From contig BSDZ01000003.1 in assembly GCA_030268105.1 (NCBI GenBank), positions 3,348,001 through 3,412,000 of the forward strand: DNA of 64,000 bases, written 5' to 3'. Below the pieces are notes generated by a model. The model searched no databases, was not told the DNA's origin, and saw only the letters and a list, made by a program, of their open reading frames with translations. The position numbers were made by a program, and so were the translations under genes. Every line of letters starts with the position of its first letter. Position 1 is the stretch's first letter. Shown one piece after another: positions 24,801-34,859 of this stretch. The stretch is from Volvox africanus. Lineage: Eukaryota > Chlorophyta > Chlorophyceae > Chlamydomonadales > Volvocaceae.

Positions 24801-26621
24801 GCTACTGCAGTTGGATCTAACGGTGTTGTACAGCTGCTAATAGAGGCCGAACTGTTGGCGGGGAGGCAATTTGATCCACCTGTTTTGGGATCTGTATCGC
24901 TCAGTGCCCCCCCGCATGCAGGCCATCTGCTGCTCCGGTTCCTCCCGCACGACCCCTTCCTGCCTTCCTCCTGCGCCTGCGTTCCTCTGGCTGCCGGCAC
25001 AACTCTGCCTCTGCGACACCGCGTGCTGCTGTCTTTGCCCGTACTTGCACTGGGCGGCGCTACTTCCGCTGGGGCCGCCGGTGGCAACGAGTTACTGCCT
25101 ACACCGTTGCATCCCTCAAGAGCTCAGCTGCTGCCAGTTGGCGGCACCCTACAAGCGATGCTGCTACGGGTCGCCACCGCCAGCGTGCTTGATAAGGAGG
25201 GCAGGCCGGGGCAAGCAGGTGGGTCGTGGAATAGGTTGTTGACGTCAGGGCATCAGTGTCCGGGGCGTCGGGCCTGCGTTGACAGACGCCGTCCTCATCG
25301 GAATACGGCTGCCAGTAGTGCTGTGCTGCTTCTGGGGCAGCAGACTGTTACGGCCGCAGCTCTACTACATTTGCCCGTTGGCACGGGTGCTCTGGGGCCG
25401 AACATCGCCACTGCACCGTATGCGCTGGGCAGCAGTGTGGGAGATGCTGCTCGTAAGGGGTTTCCTGGGATGCAGCTGGCGGGGCAGGTTGCAAGCCGGG
25501 GCCTCAGCTCCCAGGCGTTGATGCACCGGTGGCAGGTACAGCTACTGCTGCGGCTACCGTTACGGGAGCACATGGACAGGGACAGTATTACGGTAAATTT
25601 AAGTAAGAGCGCCGATGACGTGGCGTCGCACCGGCACCGGCACCGGTACCAGCATCAGCATCAGCACCAGCAGCCGGCATGGGTTGAGGAGGCGGCGCAG
25701 CAGCTGTTGGCGCTGCTGAAGCGCGCGCTGCTGCTTCCGGAGGGTCTTCTGGTGGTGGGGCTGCGGGGCGCTTTACGACTCTGTGATGAGCGCGCCGAGG
25801 TGAGGTGGCAGTGCCGCGCGGGGGAATCCCGCTCGGACACACCCCGTATGGGATCAGCAATGGATAGGATGGGTACGGCAGCCGGTGACAAGGCTCCGAA
25901 AACGTTACCGTCGTCGTCGCCACCACCGCCGCAGCAGGAGCAGCCGGCGGAGGTTGAACAGCGGCAGCCCACCAAGGTTAAGGTATCCTTGGAGCTGTTG
26001 GCGGATTGCCCCGCACTGTTGGCCTCTCTACACGCTAGCTTGCAGATTGCGTTGATGGAGAGCAGCAGAAGCAGGATCAGCAGCAGCGGCCTAGCTGCCG
26101 CCCCTGCTGCCGCCAGCTGTAATATGATCGATGGCGGTGCTAACTGGGGCGGCAGCGGTGGAGGTGGAGCTTGTGGGGTCCCGCATGTTTCAACAACTGC
26201 TATTGGGGCGAGTAGGGTGGGTGACGGCATCGGTGGGTTGCCGTGTCGGGGGGCTTTGCAGTCCGCGGAGCAGCTGCGAGAAGCGATCCGGGTGCTGCGT
26301 GGGTTGTCCTCCATACTGCAGCGGGCTCGGGAGCAGCAGCAGCAGCTCCTGAGCATTTCAGCAGCGTTGAGAATGCAGGGGCCCCATCTTAGTCCGCGGC
26401 AGCTGCAGCTGCAGCAAAAGCAGCCTGGTGGAGGACCGGGGTCAGGACCGCGGGAGAATGAAGCGATGGAGTGGGAAGGGGAGGCAGGCGGCCAGCAGGA
26501 AGGGGACCATTCCGTTCAGGCCGTTGTCCTTAAGGTGAGACAGCTGCGCGCAGCCCTGCAGGATGCATACATGAGATACGGGGACGTGGCGGCTTCATGC
26601 ATGCTTCTGGAAGTGGTGTGA
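21469..26621 (+). CDS. FAAP100: FAAP100-like Fanconi anaemia core-complex subunit
   Basis: FAAP100 forms the FANCB-FANCL-FAAP100 catalytic module of the Fanconi core complex, which monoubiquitinates FANCD2-FANCI during interstrand-crosslink repair. Five exons join in phase: 21469-23059, 23182-23232, 23387-23596, 23790-24277, 24696-26621 (1,421 residues). Matches to the family order are LFDLQEPLVALLPVMP followed by FLPEECAAALLVVGSRGRVV, VESAVLTGGGALVWTTPSP, HHVLALCRDGTAVLLQAHL, a coiled-coil (ALKQQLRQLMDALVRLGGY), a C2-like middle (HLLLRFLPHDPFLP), KVSLELLADCPALL, and the C-terminal coil VVLKVRQLRAALQDAYMRYG. It is larger than human FAAP100 (about 880 residues) because of a low-complexity N-terminus with a polyglutamine run (about 21832-21864) and Gly/Gln/Pro inserts. 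Exon 2 has an alternative model (23136-23232 with the donor after 23043). The start is uncertain. Assignment rests on ordered motif similarity, not an alignment. Confidence 0.68.
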
Positions 26622-26814
26622 CGATGGACGCTATGAGGAGACCATAATTGCGCCATTGAAAGGGCGCGGGGTCGTGCGCCAAGGCCAGACTACTTCACTT
26701 TGATCACTGGCAAAATCTTCTGCTTGATGTTGGAGCCTTATGTAGGCTCGGCTGCGGACCCTTCGAAAGGGACGGATTTGAAGCTAGTTCCAACACACGA
26801 TGAAAAAAGGAAAA

Positions 26815-26816
26815 CG

Positions 26817-26889
<73 letters not shown>
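26815..26889. repeat. (GA)n microsatellite, about 75 bp
   Basis: A GA dinucleotide run of about 37 units with one interruption (aaag near 26829-26832). It lies about 190 bp beyond the stop of the FAAP100-like gene, probably in its 3' UTR or just after it. Confidence 0.95.
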
Positions 26890-26891
<2 letters not shown>

Positions 26892-27535
26892 TACAGCGAT
26901 GCGAAGTCCAGTCCTACCCACATCTAACGAACGTCTCAAACGGATGCTATGGATCATGGGAGCAAGACCGAGTTGGTCTTACATTGACATTAACTTACGC
27001 ATGGTAGAGCTCTGTTCCACCCCTAAACAAACATAACCGGCTAGCATTTCAGCATGAGCGGGTCATTCTATCACCACATGGTTTTAATCCTCCACGGAAT
27101 CGGCGTTATTGGAGACGCGGCATAAGCGCTGATTTCTTTGCCGGCCGTCATGACGGTTTACCTCAAGTGCCCTAGCGCCAAGACAGAAACGAAGTAAAGA
27201 TGTGCGCACGACTGTCATAGGAATACTGCTAGTACCATGCTGCGTTATACCTATTAAATGAGTGTGCCGGCCTTAACACCATCAGACGTAAATTCATTTA
27301 GAGAGGTGGGCTCAACTGATCTTCGTTGAAGCGTCCTCCAAGGTAAACATGACTGATCCCATGTGAATTTCTCCAGACCCTGAGAAGTCCACACGACCCG
27401 TAAGGTTTAAACCAGTAGGCCAATCTGGCCAAGGCCCCAAGCACCCCAGCCCCTCTAACAATCGAAGTGAGCACACTAACAGAAGTAGATTGAACTCCAA
27501 CCATGCGATCCTCCATAGCCCGATCAGAATTAGAT

Positions 27536-27616
27536 ATCCGGGCAACCGACTCGCTGGAATGGCTGAGTTAAAGGACATCGTCGCATGGCCATCGCCAGCT
27601 AGCCGGTTGCCCGGAT
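27536..27616. repeat. Imperfect 22-bp inverted repeat (hairpin)
   Basis: Arms 27536-27557 and 27595-27616 pair over 20 of 22 positions with a 37-nt loop. The outer 13 bp (atccgggcaaccg) pair perfectly. No poly-T or known RNA family signature is visible, so function is unknown. Confidence 0.6.
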
Positions 27617-28222
27617 GACTCATCAAAGTGGTGGACAGTAATAGCATCTGCCTTTGGCGCCGATGAGTCTATCAATCAGCTATATGGATCTATAAGAAAG
27701 AATTGCAACGAGAATCCCTGGAAAAGCTCGTGCACGAGCGTGCAGCGTCCCTACCCGCCTCCTAATCAATTCGGACCAAGCCTTGCTAACCCCTGTGATC
27801 TATATGCCAAGGGCAAAGCTCTAATCCACCAAAGTAAATCCAAGTGTAACAATCCGTATCTCGAATGTTAAACCGCCAGCTGGTTGCTTTCATGAAGCAT
27901 TTCTGTCTTGGTATGAAATCTCTAAACGAACTCCATTTCAATTTTCTGCTCTATTTATTATAGTTGCGATAGCAGGACGTATAATAAGAAGTACGAGGCT
28001 ATAGCGGTTGGATCCTGGTGATTGCTAAGATCTATTGTTTTGGCATGATTTTGAATGCGGATGCGTGTCTTTTAATCAGTTCTTTGAAGAGCTTGCTATC
28101 CAGGAAAATAGGGGTAGAAATGCAACGTTTGGGCGGTTTAACAGCAGCGGAATGGGCATGACTACACATGACACAGCCAACAGCTCACACACATTATATC
28201 TGATAAATATAGTATTGAGCTG

Positions 28223-29806
28223 ATGACCTTGGAAAATGATAGCCGCGACTGCCAGGCGGCAGCGATTACAGTTACAACGGGACCGGACCAGGCCAATGTG
28301 CTCGCAACTATCTTCATATCTTACTTTCGGAAGTGGCGTGGGACAACTGAGGCTCCGCTCGCACGGGAGCCGCTGGGTTCGTTGGCGGTTTCATGGGCTG
28401 GCGCTTTCCTCGCCATTCTTGCGGTTGCAGCTCTTGATCAGTTTGCAGGTGGATTAATGCCGTTGACCTGTCTGGACTTTCCATCCCGCCAGAATGGTGT
28501 GTTGTCGAAGCCGTACATCCTCTGGAACTCCGTACTCTGGCGCAGGGCCGGAAATGGACTTCAGATGGCTCATCGCTCCCCTTGGGGCCAGTGCAGTCCT
28601 CATGTTCGGATTACCTGCGGCGAAGTTGTCACAACCTCGGAACGTTATAGGTACCTGGTGGTGGCCGACGGAAAGCCGATACATGCCCACTCAGCATTCC
28701 TGTCATTCGGCACACCCTTGTACGCACACCCTTTCACTATTCTGATCAGAATATTATCTCATCTCTGGTTACTGCATGTTTGCACATAAATTCATGCTGT
28801 TTGTGATTATCAGTCTTCCTGCCTAACGGCAGAAACCTCGCTACTGTAGCGTTCCCAGCTACTCCGAGCCAGTATCAGTGAAGAAGCTATGGACAGCTTC
28901 AGTGAGCATCATCTACGCCTCATTGCAGGTGGCCACACACTGAGCGCTCTGGTAGGGGTCCTGGTGCGGCTCATTATACAGCCCCAGTACGGGGCTGGCC
29001 GGGCAAACTTCATCTCTGCGGCACTGGGTATGTCGCTGTCCCTTACCGTCATGCAAGCCACGGCGACAACGCATCCTCCCGGTAGGGGACTGGACAGGGG
29101 GGCCAGATGCGGGACAGGGGCCGGTTGGCGGCCCACCCAAGCAGATGACCAAGGAAGTGGCTAAGGTTTAGGCTGTCAAGGCAAAGTTAGGCTCACGAAA
29201 GGAATGATTGCGCCGAATCAATGAACAGCTGCCGATAGTCCTAGGTAAATTATGGTAAATGAAGACAGTGCTGGGGTGCAATGCAGGTTGAACTCTAGTA
29301 GGCAACTCTCGCGTAGTTCGGAGGGCAAGAGGATAGATATAAGCAGGGATGTTTTGGTGGAATGCAGTCGTTTCTCAGCGATGAATATGCACGGGAAGGT
29401 GGTGACCTGACCCGTGGGCTATGCAGGGCTGCCAGCGGGTGGCGTGCTGTCCCACTCCAGGCACCATAATTGACGCATGGGCTCGAAGCCGGGGTTGAGG
29501 GCCTATGCGTATAGTATGTGTGCAACGTTTGCTGCCACTGTGCGCGTTGTCCTTCCTCAGCCACGGTCGGTGAAGGAATACACGTTACAGCAACCTGAGC
29601 CTGTCCCCTCCGCGTCCCTTGTGTCCCTGTCTCTCCTTCTGTTAGCCGGCGCCACGGGTCTTATTGCGGCCTATGCGGATCCTATCCCCGACTGGCACGG
29701 TTTCAAATTCATGTTGAGCGCTGCTGTTGGATCATGTGTAATGGTCCTGCTTGCACTGCTGTTAAACAACCTGGTGCCGGGCCGAACATACCCCACCTTT
29801 TGGTGA
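28223..29806 (+). CDS. HPP-family integral membrane protein
   Basis: HPP proteins are small membrane proteins with four or five helices; in Arabidopsis a plastid HPP protein transports nitrite, so transport is likely but unproven here. Four exons join in phase: 28223-28448, 28546-28650, 28929-29081, 29646-29806, giving 214 residues. Signature blocks appear in order: SWAGAFLAILAVAALDQF (helix 1), MDFRWLIAPLGASAVLMFGL (helix 2, with the typical G-A-S-A-V-L), KLSQPRNVIGGHTLSALVGV, MQATATTHPPAGATGLIAAY (the His-Pro-Pro motif naming the family, formed across the exon 3/4 junction), and FMLSAAVGSCVMVLLALLLN near the C-terminus, ending RTYPTFW. The ATG at 28223 is the first in the open frame. No clear plastid transit peptide is seen in the short N-terminus, so location is open. 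Confidence 0.9.
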
Positions 29807-31599
29807 GCTGATTTATTGATAACTTACTGCGTGCGCATGTGCGTACTATTAAGGGGAAGGAGGAGCAAGAGGGAGGTGAGCGCTCGAGGTTTGACAGGCA
29901 CGGGGAGGGAACAATCAACGGACCGTAGATGATCGTAGTAAAGGTTGCCGAAGAAGCAAACCAAACGAAGTGAGTGATCACTAGTGCCACCCAGTAAGAT
30001 TCCCTGCTTGACTCACATTACTGCATTTGGCACACATAGGTGATTGTGGGGTGGGGGAGTGGAGAAGTTGCTCTATTGCTGTTGTCGGACTCTTAAGCTA
30101 TCCGTCCTATCCAATGTGTTGGTGGGAGCGTGGGACGTATGATGCTTTTTGCGAGCAAACTTGGACCGAGAGAAATTTACGATGGTGATGTTTGCCATTT
30201 ATGTGGCTAATATGCTGCCTTTTGCAAGATTTCAGGTTCTTACTGATGTACCTTCACCGGGCGACGCCTTCATGCGGTAGTTCAGGGTCTTAGGGTTCAT
30301 ATGCTAGCTCATGTGCATCGGCAACCTGGCGCCAAGGCGGAAGCTCATGGATGAATGATTGAGTGGGCCCCCTTGCATGTCCATTAACTGCATGACACGA
30401 ACGATTGTGAAGCCTCATGTTGGCTCGGTGTCAATCAATCCCCTCGCGATGCTGTGACCATTGCGTGCGGAGCTCGGGAAACTAGTGGTCCGCTGTTTTG
30501 TTCATGTACACCAGCTCAAGTGACCGACGTATGCATGGGCTTTATTTGGTCGGAGGTGCGGCGCCCCTGAGGGCTTCCCACTCGTCAGCGTATTCTTCTT
30601 CAGTGGCACCGGTGTTGCTGCAGGGCTTATTGCTTGTGCTCTTGCACCAGCGTGCATTGGCTGGCGGGTGCCGGCTCATATACCTTTGGCAGTGTGGTCA
30701 CCATCCGATCCGAACCCATTCACCGAAAGCCTGCAGCAGCATCGATCATAAAGAAATAATGTGCCAGGAGGTGATGGCATGACAGTGCATGTAGGTGGCG
30801 TGCCATATTTTAAGACGTCCATATACAGGGACGACATGGCAGGTCCGAACACATCCGATTCTAAACGAGAAACATATTTACCATGTGAGCAATCAAAAGA
30901 GGCATTTCGAGCATAAAGACTCTTGACACAACACACCCACTCCATTAGTAGCTCAAGGATAAGCACCGGAAAGATGCACCACCACAGCTCCATGCAGGCA
31001 TTTCCTTACTGCAGCATATGTTTCTGAACTTTGCAGATTCCTTACTCCATCCATGACACTATGCAATGGCACCAGGGCAACAATTGACCTCACCATGACT
31101 GCTCTTATATGACGAAGATGCATCTCGACAGCCGTCGTCGAGGGAATGGAAAACAGCTGCGGTGTTCAACGCTGATGACCAATCAGGACCCTTGCCTAAT
31201 CCAATCTTCAATTGACACCACTGCGATCTCCCAGTATGATAAAGGAAAACCACACATAATTGCACAACACACACAACACCAACCAATACAACAATTTCCC
31301 CCAGGTGTTGTGTTGCTTGTTGGCAGCCGGGCGGTCCACATGTTGTCATACATTGACCGTCCCGAGTGCACCTAGTAGATAGCGTATTTGGATATCAATT
31401 TATGGGCATCCAACTCTGTAGTGGTGGAAGGTACAAAGCGCGCGTATGTTATTAGAGGGCATTATGTATTGCCCTGGCGGGAACAAGTACCTCGTGAATG
31501 CGTGCACCGATACACTGCGGCTCGTGTAGGTCGAGATTTGATGAATCTAAGGGGTACCGATATTATTCTTGGATATGGCACGCCTCTTCTCCAGTGGTT

Positions 31600-31831
31600 C
31601 ATTTCATGGCACGCCTCTGGAAACAGCTCCAAATAAATCGCCAAGCTTGTGGGTATATGTGTGTGTGGTTTGGTGGCCAGGCGTGCCCATTACAGTAATA
31701 ATATAATCTCATCATTCTGTGTTGGACCACTTACCTTGCCATGGACACGCCTGGCCACCAAATCACATACACCCATAACCACAAGCTTGGTGATTTAATT
31801 GGAGCTGTTTCCAGAGGCATGCCATGAAATG
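31600..31831. repeat. 91-nt inverted repeat with 50-nt spacer (long hairpin)
   Basis: Arms 31600-31690 and 31741-31831 are the same length and align without a gap when one is reverse-complemented, matching at 82 of 91 positions (90%). The spacer is 31691-31740. Each arm contains catttcatggca, aacagctcca, ccaagcttgtgg and tttggtggccaggcgtg (allowing the mismatches). A transcript would fold into a stem of about 91 bp. It could be a small-RNA hairpin precursor or a foldback/MITE-type element; I see no obvious target-site duplication outside the arms. Confidence 0.9.
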
Positions 31832-34552
31832 TAGGTGGTACGACATAGAATGATGACAATATTATTATTATTATTATTTGTTACATAGAAATGCGTGGTA
31901 GCGCCCATTTACGGGTGGTGTCGAAAGACATTACATGGGCCAGAGGCCCACATGTCAGATATAAATCCGGGGACAAACCGGTGTCCTGGGAAGTTCCAAA
32001 GAATCTGGGATCACACTTTTGTTGGTCCGTCCTCAACCATTAAGCAACGCGGCTACCCAGCCACTCATTGCACAGCAGGGGCAAGATGTCCCGGCCACAG
32101 CTACTCCAGCAGCCTCTAGTCTCTACCTACACAACAGCCGTGCACTTCTGGTGTACCTGCATTTCATTAAGGACTTCATTTTTCGTTTAGTTATATTTCT
32201 ATCTGAATGATAATCATAAGCATAATATGACGCAACAGGGCAAGGCTATGTATGTCCCACACTTACCTTACGACTATCAAAGATCCTGGGTGATTTGCAT
32301 GCAGTCCCGCCCCCCAGACCCAACCCCTCACCCCTCAGACGGCCCAGCAGACATACATGTCTGGGCCCTTTGTCAAGTCAACTAAATACGACTTGTAAGT
32401 ACTCAAACACCTTGAAGGCTGTCTTCCGATGTTCTCCCTAGCATGGGTACTGGTGTGGGTTCACCTGCCACCTGAGCCTGCCGTACACACACTTGAGACC
32501 CTGGTTACGAAATCTCTCCGGAACCAGCTGCAGTATGAGGCAGTCACCCAGCGCCTTATCCTTCATTTGGCTGTATTGTGTTGGCCCATGTCACCACATC
32601 TGCATTGTGTTGTATCACTGCCAAACTGGTTGTAGTGATAACTACTGGCTGATAGGAAAGTCAGGACATAGGTACCTATGCTCAATACCGCAAGCTATCA
32701 TAAAGGGCTGCAGTCTCTAAGGAAGAGAATACATGAATATATTAAAGAAATACGTATAATCAACCGGCAAGATCCAACTCAAGGGAGTCCACCAGTGACA
32801 GGGTCATGGTTACATTAAGGCATGCAACTTACGCATAGAGGGTGTAGTCATGCGACTACTTAGCGAGGACCTAAGGCTAGTACCGTAATACAACAGATTG
32901 CTTAGCTCAATGGGCATGACCACTTGCACCGCGTGGTCGGGCTCATTGGGCTCGGTCTGCACACCTTCGGTTTGGACCACTTGCACGCAAACGCTGCAAC
33001 TGGAAAGTGCGCTTAAGTCGCCAATCCAAAGTCGAGGTAAGGATGGAGTGGCATGCGTCCATAACAATCATGTCCATCGTGGGATTTCCTTACTCAGGCT
33101 TGCTGAGAAACGTTTACCTCCCAAGCCACGCAAAGTCAAGCTCTAACTGATGATGAATGTCTGCAACAGCAAAGGCGCCTATGTGCACTTGTTCAGTACT
33201 TAAGCAGGAACAAGGAAATGTGCAGCTCATCCGAGGTAACGAGTGGCTCCATGTCAGGGCTGCTTATAGTTAGGATTAAATACAGTTATCAAGGCAAGAA
33301 TCCCACGTACGTCGGGTGGTGAATCTATCGTTTTGGTCGGTCGTGTGGAACTGACTGCCAGAAGGGCCAAGCCACAGTTTTCCACGTTGATGATATTGCT
33401 TATGCATTTTGCTTCGTGGTTAGGGATGCAGGCTAGGAACGCCTAAGACTAGCCAAGGCAGGCGATCGACCCAGGGGTCCCCGAACGAAGTAGAAGCGCA
33501 CGGTGCGGTACACAATGCGCTCAACACACGTGCATATATGTAGGTGGAACGTCTGTATGCATGTTCTGCGTGCCGTGCCGCCAAGCCTCTCCCACCGAGT
33601 CCCCCTTATCCAACGCTATAAATACTCCGCTGCACCCATAACGATTGAACGAATCGCTTTCAGACTTCCTCATCAGGGCAGCAGCTCATAGCCGGTGGCT
33701 CCCCCATTACGTAGAGGCCGGTGGGGGGCCCCCCCTCACCAGCACGCAGCCGACATAATCATCCCCTGCAGCTGGAGACCACCGGCCCACCAACAGGTTA
33801 CGATTCGTTTTGAAGTACGGTAGACCTGCAGGACTGGGTGGGTTTCTACGGCTTGGACATATCACCAATAAACAAAGCGTGCGGTGCACGTAACCGACCC
33901 AGGGGTCGGTGCTGTGTCCTTATCTTCCTTCATGCTCCACGCCCTATCTCCACTGCTCCTTATCCCACCTTCATGGAGGCCTAACATGGTTTGGTTGGAT
34001 GCAGAGCCAAAGATCCTGTAAGAGACGGAGAAAACCCTAATGTATGGTTATGTACCACCTATCTATTCGACGCGCAAGTCTGTGGTATGGCAGCATGGGT
34101 CATGTTGCAACTCTGTAATGCACGGGCAAGCAAACATGAGACTGCTGCTTAAGTACCGCCCTGTACCGCGCTACATTTCGCTATTTATTCAACCCGTTAA
34201 GCATCTTTGCCTTTCGCAATAACCCCACCATCATTCGCACTGCCTCTTTCATAACGGTGATAATGACAAGACCCCTGTTTGTTCTCCTACCTATCCAAAT
34301 CGGGATTGATTCAGGGGCCCTTCCTTGTATCAATTGATATTCCAGCATACTCTGTTACGGGCAATGGGTAACAGTTACATGTACTACCTACGTAAGGGGA
34401 GGGAAAGGATAATACATATTCGTACGTGTCCATTGAGGCCTTATTACTGACACATAAAAGGATGTTTCGAGAACCGCTGCAACATACATGATTCTAACAA
34501 GCAACGGCGAAACCAACCTGCGCTCGCCTGTTTAGGCCCTTGCGGCCTCCAC

Positions 34553-34640
34553 TGACAGTACAGTACAGTTCATTCAAAAACAATCGATTGACAGTACAGT
34601 TCATTCAAAAACAATCCATTGACAGTACAGTACATCCAAA
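34553..34640. repeat. Tandem repeat, three copies of about 31-36 bp
   Basis: Copies start at 34553, 34589 and 34620, each opening with tgacagtacag. The first two share ttcattcaaaaacaatc and differ by a 5-bp internal duplication of gtaca; the third is shortened. It lies about 220 bp beyond the stop of the large membrane-protein gene. Confidence 0.85.
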
Positions 34641-34859
34641 AGCGCCATTCCTGATCTTCACCACGTGAAGACTGATTCTGATTAGGAAGGACTCATCATC
34701 CTTGATTGGGCTAGCTCCCTCCCTCAATATACGACGGTTTTAACTAGTCGATGGCATTCCCACCAAGGGAAAATCGAAACATGTCTTTGCGAACGTCATT
34801 ATCCATCATCCATCGCGGACGAAATAGAACCTTGCCTTAGCACCTCCACCTTTCCTTCA

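Larger units (their letters stand above)
26622..28222. other. Intergenic; simple repeat and short inverted repeat, no supported gene
   Basis: About 1.6 kb between two plus-strand genes. It contains a long (GA)n microsatellite and a 22-bp inverted repeat (both listed separately). Remaining open frames are short; one minus-strand frame (27647-27312) has hydrophobic runs but no splice context or family resemblance. Confidence 0.4.
29807..34859. other. 5-kb region without a supported gene
   Basis: Between the HPP stop and the stop of the large minus-strand membrane-protein gene. Base composition is more AT-rich than the genes and the open frames are short. It holds a 91-nt inverted repeat (31600-31831), a run of TAT triplets at about 31858-31880, two GGGGTC/GACCCC palindromic sites near 33467 and 33893, and a three-copy tandem repeat (34553-34640). 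I recognise no transposase, reverse transcriptase, tRNA or rRNA. Confidence 0.45.

Noticed and set aside
29807..34859. A transposon or retroelement in the 5-kb gene-free region
   Set aside because: No transposase, integrase or reverse-transcriptase motif, long terminal repeats or target-site duplications were seen; only the isolated 91-nt inverted repeat.
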